From Auriscalpium vulgare (lineage: Eukaryota > Basidiomycota > Agaricomycetes > Russulales > Auriscalpiaceae), in contig JAHBBC010000019.1 in NCBI GenBank assembly GCA_019915015.1, positions 372,001 through 436,000 of the forward strand: DNA of 64,000 nt, written 5' to 3'. Each line of letters starts with the position of its first letter. Positions within the stretch are counted from its first letter, which is position 1. Shown here piece after piece: positions 31,997 to 45,689 of this stretch. The translations under genes were made by a program, and so were the position numbers. The notes beneath the pieces were generated by a model, which was not told the origin of the DNA, made no database searches, and saw nothing but the letters and a program-made list of their open reading frames with translations.

Positions 31997-33911
31997 ACGC
32001 ACACTGCAGGGCGCACATTAAGAGCTGGAGCAAACAACCGCACAGGAGAAAGGGGAAGCACGCTGAAAGTCTATAGTTTATACCACGTACATGAGTCGAC
32101 TGACTCTGCATCTGCCACGACCCTCGTATATTGACTTCCGCTCCGAGACAATGTCAACGCCGCGTCTCAAGTACCAGTAGTGCAATGCACAGCTGTGTTT
32201 GGGCAGGAAGCATACTTGGTGTTTGGCTCGTAAGTGATTAGTCGGCGGAAACGCTTCACTTCCATCCCACTGGATTGTCATGACCAAAGCTGAGCCGAAA
32301 ATTGAGCTAGCCATCTCGACGGGCGGAGCTTGCCGTCGCAGGCTAGCAAGTGGCATCGGAAACAGCCGAGTGGCCCTCTACCGCGGATACGTCCCCAAGC
32401 AGAGTGCATTGTTCGACACAATCCTGACACGCTTTCGCCGAGCGATGCGTCAAAACATCGAGACGCAGAATTCGGTCAACAAGATCGCGAGGTATGCTTT
32501 TCGTGAGCTTCTCTGGCGCAAAATACCTGAGAATTGTGAGACTGCGCATAATACGCGCGCGAGGACATAAAGACTTTTATCGCTTCTCCGGCAACTTCGA
32601 TGTCAACGAAACGTTATCAAGAGAGCGACCAATTAATGGGGGGCATCCGCTATTGACACAGGAGGCTACCACCAAATGACGGAGAAGCCCTCAGGCCGCC
32701 TCAGGCTTAGATTGCAGATTTTGAAAAACGGGAGAACGTGACAGGCGCACGCGCACGCCAGGCGAAGGCCCAAATTTTGCGCGACCGTTTGACACCGGTG
32801 ATGGCAGACAGATGAAGAGAATGAAAATGGAAAGCTCAAGGTAAAGAGCGAGAGGGGGTTCAACTATGGTTGCTGTCCAGGGAGGAGCGCCGCCACAGCC
32901 CGTGGGAAGACAGTGTACGTGGGAAGAAAAGGGCACCCAGCCTCGCCCCCGCCTCCGAGGGGTAAGTAGGCACAACCTCCAGCTTTACATCAACAGTGAC
33001 GACGAGGTGGGTATCAATTCTTCTGTTGGAACCGACATCGCTCATCTCCGGTAAAGCCTGAGTGGCTGCGACTTACGGTTTGGAGCGCTCTTGATCATAG
33101 CCCCCTATCACATGTCACACACGACAGGGCAGAGCACAAACTCAGTGCCGCTCGCCCGTAAGGATTCAATACGGTATGCTCACAGTTGACGAGGCTGACG
33201 CATCTCAAGGAAAAATTTAACGGCCGTCTGCGTGGTGTGTTCCTGACACCGATCATTCTACCCCGATCTCTGCGGTGAGAACCTTGCTTGCCGGTCACAA
33301 CACTATGATTCATTTCTGCTTGTTCACGGCTGGAGACATATGCATGCACCGCTTCGAAGTAATCCTGCCAAGTCTTCTGCGAGCGCTAGAGAGATCGGAC
33401 ATACCCACCTGGCGGACAGAGCTCAAAGATCCGGTGAGGTCTGGGCACGCACTAGCGCTTGCCTTGAGCCACCAACCGTCATGGAAGACGACCTGCTGAC
33501 TACAAGACGCTGGCACATGGTAATGTGCGTCCTATGCTATCCTCGCCGCCGGATTTCATCTTGTACGTCCGGTCCAGTGCGCCCAATGTACGCCGCAATT
33601 GTAGACGGCTGCCGTGAGGATCACGCCCATGTAGGCGCCTGGCGGCGCGCCAGTGGCGGGTACGTGGAATGTATGCAGTGGTGCTAAGTGTGACTGGAAG
33701 GTGGCGAGCCATCGGGGGTATGCACAATTGGAGTGGTATGTGGCAGTAGCCGGGCAGCGCGTCTACCGCAGGAGAATGCCAATGAATACAAAACCATTTA
33801 ATCGTATCGTATATAGACTCTGATTAAAAAGCACATGACATAGATATATATTGCTACAACGAGTCCAGAAAGCGGGGCGAGGAGAGCGAAGGTGATGATG
33901 TACCCACTTTT
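31997..33911. other. Intergenic, no gene recognised
   Basis: About 1.9 kb. Frames at 32280-32570 (plus) and 33340-33490 (plus) are short and have no recognisable motif. Relics of degraded genes are possible. Confidence 0.45.
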
Positions 33912-35938
33912 TCATATCACAGGGTTCTTCTCTCCTTCAAGATCAAGGACGGATAAAGAGAACGCTGGAGCTTTGACCACGCCGCCTTCCGGCTTGCCAC
34001 GCATCGTGGATGCGGTGGAAGTCTGTGAGGCACAAGAAACCATTTAGTCAGTTCGCATGTAACATGTTGTAAAACGCACCATGGTCCGCAACGTGAAATC
34101 CGACTGAGGGTTTGCCGACTCGGGATCTGCATGCACACGCGATAGAGGAACCGTGTTGACAGTGTCTGCGTTAAGAACACTGCGGTAATAGTCTCGCGAG
34201 TTTAATCTGGAGTTGCCGAGGAAATTAGAGCACGTCTCTTCTCCGAGTTTATATACTGACGAGGTCAGGAAACAGTTGGCATATACTATGCAAGGATTGG
34301 AAGTCAGTCTCAAGGATCAAAGAGTGAGAAGGGCACGCACATTTGCCGATCGAGAAATTGATGATGAGGACGTAGATCTGGTCCGGAGCGGCGAGGTACT
34401 GGCCAACACGAATCAGTCGAGTCGCAGCCGCAGGTGGGTTGCCTCGACTCACAGCAGCAAGATCCGCTATTGCGAACAAGCTGCCAAAACGTTGGCAACA
34501 CGGACGTTATTGATCGGCAGGTGCACTCACGTCGTGAGAGCTCCAGTCGTCACGGTAGCGATCATGAGCTTCGTGATCAAATCGTCAGACCTTGGAAGAA
34601 TCGTCAGCCGAGCGTCGAGAAAGGAAGCGAATAGCGAGTGTTACGGACCTCCGGAACCCAGTGCGGCTCTTTTGTAGATAGTAAGAGAGGGAGACCGCAA
34701 TCAGCAAGTCCACTGCCACGCTCATACACAGGCCGATGGTCGCGTTGACCTAAGGAGAAAATGCTCAGCTTCGTACTGATGGAGCAAAGCGAAGTATATA
34801 CCTTGATTTTGGCCTCCGCTTCTAGGACATTCACGTAGGCAAGTCTGGAGAAGGGTCTTGTCAGTCAGTGTGGTTACAATGGTACGTCCGCTCACTGACT
34901 CTCGGATACCGTATACTGTAAACCACAGTGTCAGTTTCGCCAGAGGATGCAGATGTGCAGCTGACACAGGACGTACCGAACGTCGTCGCTAACGAGATGG
35001 ACAATTCAAACGTGCGGTTAGAGCGTGCCATATGATATATGTCGTGAATCAACGCACACAAAAAGCTGACAGTCAACGATGCCTGAGAATATTTGATCAG
35101 GTGTTGTTTGTTCACCGACCTGATAGAAACACTCACACATGCCCCCACGATGTAGATGTTGTGGCTGACTACATGAGTGGTCAAATGACGCAAGTAGTGT
35201 GCTATCGTCAAAACGTACTTCGCCAGATCCGAAGGATCAAATAGCTGAAATGAGGTTAGCAATCGCAGATGGACCGAAAGCAAATGTACGCACCCTTGTA
35301 CGATAGACGCAATGAGAGCCTTTGAAAAATAGTCATGAGATGAATGCGGAGAACGGGTTCAAATGAACATACGCCGACGACGAGGCTGGCCTAACATATT
35401 CAACGAGTCTTAGATTCTTATGTAGGGCAGATGAATGGCATGTGCGCACCCCGATGCTCCTAATCGTCGATCAGGATAGCACCTGGAGGTAGTTGTGTGC
35501 GCACTCACCATATATTGTGTAAAAGGGTCAATCTATCTCCAAAGTTCGCGACAAGATAATAGTACACGATGTGCATGATCAGAGCTTGATGTAACGAGTC
35601 GAGAGCCCTAAATTCACGTTAGATTATACTTGATGTACCAGAACAAGCGATCGTACAGCAGTGCCGTGACCTAGACAAGAGATACTGAGATAGATCGGAA
35701 TAAACAGGGTTGTAAGAAACGCACGGATGCCTTCAGCATCCAGCCATCTGCCTGCGACTTCGTCGACCTGTAGTATTGAAATGTCTGGATGCAAGTGACT
35801 CCATACAACCTGAAGACGGCCTAATTAGTGGATGCGAACATACGAAAAGAACACGTACATCGACGCAATGGTCACTCCCACATACTGCGTGGCCAGGGTT
35901 GCCGTGAGGCTCTCGTCCTTGGGAATGACAAAAGACAT
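33912..35938 (-). CDS. DUF6534 seven-helix membrane protein, tandem copy A
   Basis: Start ATG at 35938: MSFVIPKDESLTATLATQYV followed by GVTIASM. After an intron comes RLYGVTCIQTFQYYRSTKSQ, then ALDSLHQALIMHIVYYYLVA ending LLHNIW, then SHNIYIVGACVS, IGLCMSVAVDLLIAVSLYYL with QKSRTGFR, and the DUF6534 core RSDDLITKLMIATVTTGALT. Next are QYLAAPDQIYVLIINFSIGK and LNSRDYYRSVLNADTVNTVP. A last exon reads TSTASTMRGKPEGGVVKAPA and stops at 33912. Helix spacing matches a seven-transmembrane protein whose long C-terminal tail is probably cytosolic. Introns are about 45-65 bp and appear intact. Copies B and C follow in the same orientation. Function unknown. Confidence 0.8.
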
Positions 35939-37205
35939 CGTAGAGTACAGGGAAGAGGTCGCTGAAATGAGACAGGTGACCCACAAGTCCAGATATACTG
36001 CGCCGAGACTGATCTCAGACGCCAGTGAGCTCCTCTCATCAGTGATACACTGCCTAATGGAGCAGGGAATGCAAGGAGTCAGCGCTCGAAGTCGTCTCCG
36101 ACAAGTCGGACACATTCGAAACACAGCACTGAGTTCATCGGGCTGCTAGCCGATCTCGGAAGTCCCACAGGGCGTCTTTGCTTATCGCAATGGTGCCGTT
36201 GCATGCACAGGTGTCCAGGAGTCCAGAGCAGAGGCCATCAGCTGCCACAGTGGCGAAGACGTCGACTCGTAGTAATAACTGGGTTTTTTTTTCATGAGAG
36301 TGGTGGCGCAAGTAGATAGCATCCAGGGTAGCTGATGATGCATGGGATGACGGGCAAGGAGTCGCTCGAAGCTGAAGCGCTGACACATATGTGGGTGGGA
36401 GTCGGCGTCAAGAAGGCGCCGGCGGCGGCGTCAGGGCGGCGGAATCTTGGACCAGAAGATGTCCAATCCTTTCTAAATTGGGCCTAGCTTTGTGTCAAAT
36501 TTTCGCCATGCCACGGCCGCGGTTCCAATGTTGAACACGTTGAAACTTGAATGCATCCTATGACTACAGTGTAGTCGCCGCTCGAGCCTCGGAGTAGCAT
36601 CTGTTTCCCAGCAAACATACTCGCCGCGGAGTTCGGGAGGAGCGCGATCACCCAAGATCATGAGACTCTGCACCTTCCGAGGGCACGAAGAAGGTACGCA
36701 GACTTCTTTTCGGCCCTCGCAATCGACTTCGAAGGTGTTAGGCCATGCGAGTGCATCACGACGTGCGATATTAATTCGATGACGCCAACTTCTAACACAT
36801 CTCGCAGGTTAGATATCCCTGCGGCCTGTCGAAATCTGCGGACAGCCTGTCGACATACGTGTTTCAAATTTTGACATGGTAACAAGTCTCCACAGGCTTG
36901 GAAATTTCCAGCAATCTTCAACGGGATTAGATCAGCTGCCACCAGCTCCGAGTCGCGTCGAAGCAAGTCCTTGTGCTAGACTTTCCCGCCCCGTTCCCCT
37001 CGGCCCTCACGTGCACGTACCAGGGAGTCAAATCGCTTTGTTGAAAGTCGATCAGTTCTTTCTCGAATGCAGAGTACGGGGCTTGGGCTCGTTGACGCAA
37101 CCTACTATTTGCGCCTCCATCGTCCGCCACCAATCACGACGAAGATGATTGTAGGTTGATGTGCCTCGTAGTAGGCAAAAATTTCGTTGCAGGGTACTAC
37201 AGTAT
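35939..37205. other. Intergenic between DUF6534 copies A and B
   Basis: No gene recognised. The right end (from about 36940) begins the segment that is duplicated again at about 40945. Confidence 0.5.
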
Positions 37206-40200
37206 CTATGGATCAAGCAGCCCATCACTACACTGCAATGCTGTCGCGGAGACAGATAGCTGAGAAGGCCCAGATAATAAATATGGAAATAGAACTACAG
37301 CTAAGGAAAGTGAGTCCGAGGCGAGGGTCGCCAGGAATAAATTAAGGAAGCGATGTGCAATGATGGGATTAGATCGCGGGATTCTTGAGGTCGTGGGGCG
37401 AAGCTCCACGACCGACCTCGAAAATTGCGGGGCCAGAATCATGAGGTCGTCTGGTTTACCATGCACAGTAGACTGGTTCGAGCTCTGTATCCAGGACGAT
37501 TTCATAAGTACTGGCTTCGCTAAAAACAGCATTCAAAACCGCACCGTGCTTGTCTTCAGGTTGAAGTTTAGCTGGCGCGCTCGTGGGATCCGCCCTATTT
37601 CGGGATCGGTCATCTTGGAGAGCGGCACCGAATTGATAGCGGAGCTGTCGCTAAGCGCGCTGGTGAAGTACTCGCGCGAGTTAAGACTGAAACACGGGTA
37701 CGATGAGATAGTACCATTGCCAGAGAGACGGAGTGATCACGATGTGAGAAGACAGTTGGCGTATAGTTTCCCGGTGGAGAAGTTGATGACGAGGACGTAG
37801 GTTTCGTCCGGCGCCGCCAGGTACTACTCGATGAGTCAGTGGCGCACGGACTACAATATGCTAGTAGTGGCCACTTACCGCTGCGAGGTCTGCAATGACT
37901 ACAAGGCTGCAGATTGGATCAACGATCAGAAGCAATCGGGGCTAGAATTGGGCATAGCACCCACGTCGTCAAAGCTCCCGTCGTGACGGCCGAGATGATT
38001 AGCTTCGTGAGCACGTCGTCGGACCTAGTTGGATGCCGCATCAGTCAGGATGCAATGCCCGACCCAAAGCGCTCACCTGCGGAAACCGGTGCGGCTTTTA
38101 TGCAAGTAGTAGGACAGCGCAACCGCGATAGAGACATCGGTGGCCACACTGAGGCATAGACCTACGGTCGCAATGGGCTGCAAGAGCAGTTAGCTTTTGC
38201 CCCAGAGATGTCGCAATTCAGTGGGCGTTCACACACCTTGAGCTTCGACTCCGCAACGAGAACGTAAGTGAATGTGAGTCTGTAGAAACAGCGGTCAGAT
38301 CGGACGATGGAGTGTATTAGTATGTTACGGACTCTCTGATCGCGTATGCTATGATCCAATGTGGTTTATTAGCATTTTCCAACGGAGACGCAGTTGGGAT
38401 GAAATTTACCGAGAGTTGTCGCTATCGGCAAAGGAGTAAGATACGAGCAGGTAAGCGAGAAATTGAAGGCGACGTACACAGGAAGCCAAGCATCAAAGCA
38501 CCCTGTAACGCGAACAGTCAGACACTACCTGGATGAGACAGCAGAAGATGCTTACGCATCCCGCAACAATATACTTGTTTTTGCTCACTGCGTGGAAGGT
38601 CAAATGGCAGCATGGGCCCAAGTACACCGTAGACTCACGTCGCCAAATTCGGAGAATCAGATAACTAGGCTCACAGTCAGCGAGCGAATGGGAGGGACCG
38701 AAACTCAATACTAACGATTGAACGAGGGAAGCGATGAGGGACTGCATCATAGTCAGATCGGAGCGGCAGGGCATAAGAGAGTTGGATTACACTGATAACA
38801 ATGCTTGTCTGGAAGGTAGGTTCACTATGACTATCAGCGAAATATATGGCTATATGTCTGGACGCACAGCGATGCTCCTTAGTACAGCAAACACGGTCAG
38901 TACATTGCTCCAACTTTGATTCGAGGACGCTTACCAGACGTTGTTCAAAAGATCAAAGGGATCCCCATAATTAGCGACGATATAATAGTAGACGACGTGC
39001 AATATTAGGGCTTGATGGGTAGAGTCGAGAATTCTGCATTCTTCGTGTCCGTGTCGTAACTCAATTGCATGCTCTAAGTACTCACAAAAGCGCAGCGACC
39101 TCGAGCGCGTGGTGCGTCAGGAAAGCAGCGCATCGGGATTATGCGCATGTGCTCACAATCGTCTTCAACAGCCATCGATCAGACCGCCCCTTGTTCGATC
39201 GGTAGTAATGGAATGTCTGGATGCATGTCACTCCGTACAGCCTGACGATGGAAAGAAAGTGAGCAATAATCAAGAATTTGTGAGAGTAGGACGTACATAG
39301 AAGCAATTGTTACACCCAAGTACTGCGTAGCAAGGGTTGCTGTCAGTTCAGTACCCGGAGGGAGGTCGAACAGCATGATCGCGATGAAAGATGAAGCTAG
39401 GAGGGGGAACCTGTGTCTTGTGTTCATTCCAAGAGCCAGATATACTCCCCGGGGGAGCAAAGGCGCCATTACGAGTGATGCGCCCGACCGCAACTCCGCG
39501 CCTTAGATCAAGACGGTTCGCGGAGCTGTAGTGTGTAAGCGCACATGCAATCTAGTCCTGTAAAGGGTCTGCCTTGCACTGCGTTGGAGAACCGCTTCCC
39601 CATAGCGGACGGGCCAGCCGCTCGTGCATCACAAGAGTTGCCAGAAAAGCGGTCGGTGGTCTCGGGCACTCTTCAGCGGTAGCCGCTAAGAGTAAGTAAT
39701 ACGGTAGCAAGAAACGCGTTCCTGAACGCAAGCCATCAGTCGATCAAACAGCACATAGCGCCGATACTTCATTCCGGCTCGAAAGGCGCAAAGCTTCAGG
39801 GATTTGAATCGACCCGACAGCGCGCATGCCATAACCCCACTGGCCAGCTGAAGTTCCGACTCGGATCTACTTGATCGTGAGTCGATGCGGCTGAGATATC
39901 GGTACGAACATTTTGCGCCGGGGTCTCCGGACTTCCATTGAAGACTTTGACAGACACAGTCGGCTCCCTAAGCTTGGTATGATGATTTTGAAAGATTGAG
40001 CGGTTGTGCTACACGGTCGAGCGTGGTGGTGACGGTGGCGGCAGAGGAAAAGCTACGCCGCGGGAAAAGCCGGGGAGAGACTTGGCTCGGCCCACTGTCA
40101 CGCTGGCCGAGTCACGCCACTGGACGAGTACAGTACGTTCATTGCTGTCATCTAATCCTATCCTATCCTATCCTACAATCAACTTTTCGCAGGAAATCGA

Positions 40201-40330
40201 GGCACCCGAACAAAGCTCTTTCAATCCTGTCGAGAATACGGAGACAATTGTACTCTGATGCTATCAGGACGGGCCAAGGACGGGCCGCTCCTGATGCCGA
40301 CATGCAAGACCGGCACCAACTTGCGCGGAT
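36940..40330 (+). repeat. Segmental duplication, left unit (contains DUF6534 copy B)
   Basis: The same ordered landmarks occur about 4.0 kb to the right: GCAAGTCCTTGTGCTAGACT near 36963 against GCAAGTCCTTGTGCTCGACT near 40965; the DUF6534 gene; GGTGGTGACGGTGGCGGCAG near 40025 against about 44135; and GATGCTATCAGGACGGGCC near 40258 against about 44320. Similarity extends through non-coding DNA, so this is a segmental duplication rather than only related genes. The ends are approximate. Confidence 0.82.
37206..39376 (-). CDS. DUF6534 seven-helix membrane protein, tandem copy B, altered C-terminus
   Basis: The start ATG at 39376 reads MLFDLPPGTELTATLATQYL; then RLYGVTCIQTFHYYRSNKGR, ILDSTHQALILHVVYYYIVA with NYGDPFDLLNNVW, SLIASLVQS, YLILRIWR spliced to LSKNKYIVAGCVS, PIATVGLCLSVATDVSIAVA, LSYYLHKSRTGFR and RSDDVLTKLIISAVTTGALT are all expected pieces. 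The last exon, SSNQSTVHGKPDDLMILAPQ, matches copy C, but one base is missing about 40 bases before copy C's stop position. Copy B therefore reads LRPTTSRIPRSNP and runs on to 37206 instead of ending PTDHKNPAI. The core is intact, so a functional protein with a new tail is possible. Function unknown. Confidence 0.75.
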
Positions 40331-41354
40331 GAAGATATGTGCTAGTTGCGCTTTGGAGGATGGACGGCCCCAGGGGAGTTCTGTTGTTGATTGCCGCAGG
40401 TCAGCCATTCATCTGGATAGCTTCCGCGCCCGAGCCTCGCTGGGCGTCTTCCTGTTGTCGCTCCTGGAGTCTTTGATATCAGTGCCAGGCCCCGAGGCCT
40501 CACTAGGCTCACTGCCAAGCGCCTGCCCTTGGCCTGCTCCCTCGGAAGCTCTTTTTTTATTTCCGAGGCATCTAGGAGGTTCAGTCCAGCATATCGTGGC
40601 AGAAGACGAGCAGGAGATACTCAGATAGGCCTGACCTTCGCATTACATAGGCCCCGTGACTCACTGCAGTGCTGAGTGGCGATCCGTCGTGCCTATGTAC
40701 TGCTCGGCGCCCTCTTTGCTTACTCGCCCACTGTTAGCTCGCAATGCTATCCTCATAACGACTGGTATTACTGTCGCTCAAGACCACATCGACACCGAAA
40801 AGCTTGTGTATTCGCTGCGCCTACCATGCCATCACCCCGGCAGGAAGAATAAGGAGGCGGGTCAAGTGAGTATCCAAACTTACTGTATGAGAAGTACGGG
40901 ATCCTTATGTTCACAATGGAAATTATATGACCATCTCTCCTGCCACTGGCCAGCTCCCGTCGAGGCAAGTCCTTGTGCTCGACTTTCCAGCCCCTCCTAA
41001 CTTACCAGGGAGTTAAGTCGCTTGGTTGATAGCCGCGATAGAAAATCAGTTCTTCCTTGAATGCAGAGCAGAACTTGGGCTCGTTGACGCAACCTGCAGT
41101 TTGTGCCCCTATTTTCCGCCGGCGGTTGTGACGAAGTGGAAGATGGATGTGCCTCGTAGGCAAAATTTTCATTGCAGGGTACAACAGTATCGTACATGGA
41201 TCAATCAGCTCATCGTTACACTACAAGGCTGTCGCCGGAGATAGATAGCTGAGAAGTCCCAGACAATAAATATGACAAGTACTACTACAGAGCGAAGGAA
41301 AGTGAGTCCGAGGGTCGCCAGGAAGAAATCAAGGAAGTGATGTATATGGTGGGA
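39377..41354. other. Intergenic between DUF6534 copies B and C
   Basis: No gene recognised. A plus-strand 210-codon frame at 39996-40628 has no recognisable motif and overlaps duplicated non-coding DNA, so it is unlikely to be real. A short tandem repeat, four copies of TCCTA, sits at 40156-40175. Confidence 0.5.
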
Positions 41355-44350
41355 CTAAATCGCGGGATTCTTGTGGTCGGTGGGCGGTAGGTCGACGACC
41401 GAGCTCGTAAATTGCGGGGCCAGGATCATGACATCGTCTGGTTTCCCGTGCACAGTAGTAGACGGGTTCGAGCTCTGCCATCAAAACAGTTCCGTCAGTA
41501 CTCACTGCGCGAAAACCAGCTTCCGGGAACCGCACCATGCTTGTCTTCAGGTTGAAATTTAGCTGGCGCGCTTGTGGGTTCCGCCCCATTTCGGGATCAG
41601 TGTTAACCTTGGAGAGCGGTAACGAATTGATGCCGGAGCCGTCGCTAAGCGCGCCGCTGAAGTAGTCGCGCGAGTTGAGACTGAAAGATGGGTATGATGA
41701 GATAGTACCGTCGCCAGAGAGACGGAGTGCTTACGATGTCAGGAGACAGTTGGCGTATAGTTTCCGGTGGAAAAGTTGATGCAGAGGACGTAAGTGTCGT
41801 TCGGCGCCGCCAGGTACTACTCAATGAGTCAGTGGCGCGGGGATTGGGATGTGCTACTGCCACTCACCGCTGCGAGGTCCGCAATGACTACAAGGCTGCA
41901 GAACGGATCCAGAATCAGAAGCAATCGTGGCTCGAAGTGGGCATAGCACCCACGTCGTCAAAGCTCCCGTCGTGACGGCCGAAATGATTAGCTTCGTGAG
42001 CACGTCGTCGGACCTTGGATGCCCCATCAGTCCGGATGCAATGACCGACCCAAATCCAAAGCGCTCACCTGCGGAAACCGGTACGGCTTTTGTGCAGGTA
42101 GTATGACAGCGCAACCGCGATGGAGACATCGGTGGCCACACTCATGCACAGACCGACGGTCGCAATGGGCTGTGAGAGCAGTTAGCCTTCGCCACAAATC
42201 TCTCATCAAAGCGAGCGTTCACACACCTTGAGCTTCGACTCCGCAACGAGAACGTAAGTGAATGTGAGTCTATAGAACAGTGGTCAGAGTGAATGACGGA
42301 GTGTTGGAGTATGACACGGACTCTCTGATCGCGTATGCTTGTGATCCAGTATGGTTTATTAGCATTTTCCAACAGACACAGTCGGGATGAGATTTACCGA
42401 GAGTTGTGGCTATCGGGAAAGGAGTAAGATACTAGCAGGTAAGCGGTAGAAATTGAAGCCAACGTACAGAGGTAGCCAAGCATCAAAGCGCCCTGTAACC
42501 CGACCAGTCAGAACTACTTATATGAGACAGCAGAAGATACTTACGCATCCCGCAACGATATACTTGTTTTTGCTCACTGCGTGGAAGGTCAAATGGAAGC
42601 GTGGGCCCAAGCACACCGTAGACTCACGTCGCCAAATTCGGAGAATCAGATAACTAGGCCTACAGTCAGCGAGTGAATGGCAGGGACCGAGAATCGTGAC
42701 TCACGATTGAACAAGGGAAGCGATGAGGGCCTGCATCATATTTAGATTGGAGCGGCAGGACATAGGAGGGTTGGCTTACACTGATAAGGATGCTTGTCTG
42801 GAACGTAGGTTCGATATGAAATATCAGTGAAATATATGAATGGACGCACAGCGATGCTCCTTAGGACAACAAACGCGATCAGTACAGTGTTCCACCTTTG
42901 ATAAAATGATGCTTACCAGACGTTGTTCAGAAGCGCAAATGGATCCCCATAATTAGTGACGATATAATAGTAGACGACGTGCAATATTAGGGCTTGATGA
43001 GTAGAGTCGAGAATTCTACATTCTTCGTGTCGGTGTCGTAACTCAATTGCATGCACTAAGTACTCACAAAAGCGCAGCGACCTTGAGCGCGCGGTGCGTC
43101 AGCAACCTAGCAACTCGATGGTATAAGATGCGCAAGTAAACTCACAATCGCCTTCAACATCCATCGATCGGACCGCCCCTTGTTCGAGCGGTAGTAGTGA
43201 AATGTCTGGATGCATGTCACTCCGTACAGCCTGACGATGGGGATGAAGTGAGCGATGATCACGGGTTTGTGAGAGTAAGACGAACATAGAGGCAATTGCT
43301 ACACCCAGGTACTGCGTAGCAAGGGTTGCTGTCAGAGCAGTATCCGGAGGGAGGATGAAGGACATGATCGCGATGAAAGATGAGAGTAGGAGAAAGGGGG
43401 CCCTGTATCCTGTGTTGCGTTCCAAGAGCCCAGATATACTCCCCGGGGGAGGCAAAGACGCCATTACAAGTGATGCGCCCGTCGGAGATGACCACAACTC
43501 TGCGCCTTGGGTAAGGCTGCCAAATGGCCATCAAGACGACCCGCGGAGCTGTATTGTAAGCGCACAGGCAATTTCGTCCTGTGCAAGGGCCTTGCACTCG
43601 GCGAACATCTGCACGCGCCGGAGAACCGCTTCCCCATCGCGGACGGGCCAACCGCTCGTGCATCACAAGAGCTGCCAGAAAAGCGGTCGGTGGCGTTTTT
43701 ACGCAACTTCGCGCCTATTGGTCTCGGGCACGCCCTCAGCCGTAGCCGCTAGGAGTAAGCAACACAGGAGGGTCGATGACTAGGACTGAAATGCGTGCCA
43801 GTGCCACTATCTGCGTTCCTGAATGCAAACCATCAGTCGATCAAACGGCACATGGCGCCAAAACTTATTATACTCCACTCCGGCTCGACAGCGGCTGGAT
43901 CCCATGGTCAGGGAGCTTCAGGGATTTGCATCGACATCGCGTATGTAACCTCACCGGCCAGCTGAAGTTCCCACCTACTTATGATTCGATGCGGCTCCGG
44001 GCTGAGATATCGGTACGAACGTATTGCGCCGGGGTCTCCGGACTTCTATTGAAGGCTTTGACAGACAAAGTCGGCCCTTAAGCTTAGTGTTAGATTGAGC
44101 GGTTGCGATACTTTGAACTTACGTTGAGCTTGGTGGTGACGGTGGCGGCGGCAGAGAAAAGCTGCGCCGCGGGAGAAGCCGAGAACAGGCTGGCTCGGCC
44201 GTCCGGCCTCGCGCCATCGGTCGGCTACCCTTCAAAGTTCAACTTCCCCCAAGATCGAGACTCCCGAGTTAAGCTGTGATTCAATCCTGCCAAGTCGAAT
44301 AAGCAGGCACTTGTTCTCTGATGCTATCAGGACGGGCCTCCGCTCCTGAT
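40945..44350 (+). repeat. Segmental duplication, right unit (contains DUF6534 copy C)
   Basis: Partner of the unit at about 36940-40330. The two start codons are 3989 bp apart, while the flanking landmarks are offset by about 4000-4110 bp, showing small insertions and deletions since the duplication. Confidence 0.82.
41355..43365 (-). CDS. DUF6534 seven-helix membrane protein, tandem copy C
   Basis: Start ATG at 43365: MSFILPPDTALTATLATQYL then GVAIASM. It continues with RLYGVTCIQTFHYYRSNKGR, ILDSTHQALILHVVYYYIVT with NYGDPFALLNNVW, ALIASLVQS before a GTGAGT donor, a YLILR segment, and the core RSDDVLTKLIISAVTTGALT. The last exons read LNSRDYFSGAL, NPQARQLNFNLKTSM and SSNPSTTVHGKPDDVMILAP, ending PTDHKNPAI with TAG at 41355. 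It is very close to copy B, including the introns, and appears to carry the unshifted version of the C-terminus. All three tandem copies have the same strand and exon plan. Function unknown. Confidence 0.78.
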
Positions 44351-45689
44351 GCATGGCATGACCGGCGCCGACACGTATACACTGCCCCCAGGCATCCGCG
44401 TCTGGCGACATAATGGTCCAGCTTCTGTCACCGCAGTGTCACCGCCTATAATGGACAGGCCCGCATATACATAGGACTGGATGTGATGCAAGACGCCCCC
44501 CATCTTTTGCTCAATTACGCTGTGTCCCGTTAGCCTCTTCTCGGCCGGTGTGTCCGCTGACAACCGGCGGGTATCTCAACAGCTCTATTGTCAATCTCTC
44601 GGTCTGTCGAGGACTTCTGTCAGAAACGGGATGCGTGAGTGTTTCGTGTATTCCGATTGTTCTACAGTGCTCTCATTGGAAAAGTGAGCAAATCGTCTTC
44701 AATCGGGGATGTAGAAAGACTGAGTCTGGGTTATTTGGCACACCTTCCCCAGTGAGCCTCATATTCGATGTTCGCTTCCTACATGATGACTGCCGGCTTT
44801 TTTCTCTGTACATCCTCATCAGTGAATATGAATATGGAAGAACGTGGGAGCGCCTGATACGGTCAGTATTCAATAGTTGTATGTCAAGTGCTCACCGTTT
44901 GCGCCCGCTTTCACTGATCAATGGCGCCGGCGAGGTCGTCAATATACTCTACGAGCGGCGCCGGCATAGAAATCGATCATCACGAGTGCACAAATTTACC
45001 GGGACGACAGTCGCCGGGTCGACTTGGATCGACATCTCCTGGAACGACGAGGATTTGGGATCCCCCTGACTACCGCCTACGGGCTCGTAGCACAAGGTCA
45101 ACCCTCCACTGAGGTACACTGCGAAGCTCAGATTTCGGTGACAACTTGTCAAGGCTCGCAATGCGCTTTCTTGTTTGATGGACCGCTATCAGCTCTTCAC
45201 CTCGGAGCCTCGGCACAGACCGACGCTGTGTTGCTACATACGGGCGATAGTCTCTTCCCCCAAACTCGTTCCTGCGCTTGACCCTGGCATCTTCTTCACG
45301 ACCCTCAGGCATCCGACACGCTGATTGTGCGGTGGAAGATTTTGGAACGATAGTGCTTCACTTGCATCTGATGTATTCGGTTGTCTTCCGGACTTCCAGA
45401 GTGCACAGGCGCCCTGGTACGTGCTTCATATCCACGGTATCGCGTCATGATCCTGATGTTGTGATGACACGTAAAGGTTGCTGTGCAGATGACCCAAAGG
45501 CGCTTCACGGCACCGCCTGACGGCGGTCGGCCTGACGTCGGGTCTGAAGGTTGTCCTTCTACTTGTACGTTACCCTTCCTAAGGATACATCAAATCATTC
45601 TAGCTATGCTACATGTTATTACCGGCCATAACCCTCGCCTTACGCGTGGAGGCTGTCTGTGACATACATCCGTTGTATCATATCTCCAA
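43366..45689. other. Intergenic between DUF6534 copy C and the DUF6533 gene
   Basis: The longest frame, 44548-45069 plus (173 codons, MCPLTTGGYLNSSIVNLSVC...), has no motif that I recognise and no splice partner, so I do not call a gene. The left part belongs to the segmental duplication. Confidence 0.45.

Noticed and set aside
39996..40628. 210-codon plus-strand frame
   Set aside because: It has no motif, overlaps duplicated non-coding DNA, and the matching segment near 44.1 kb does not keep the frame.
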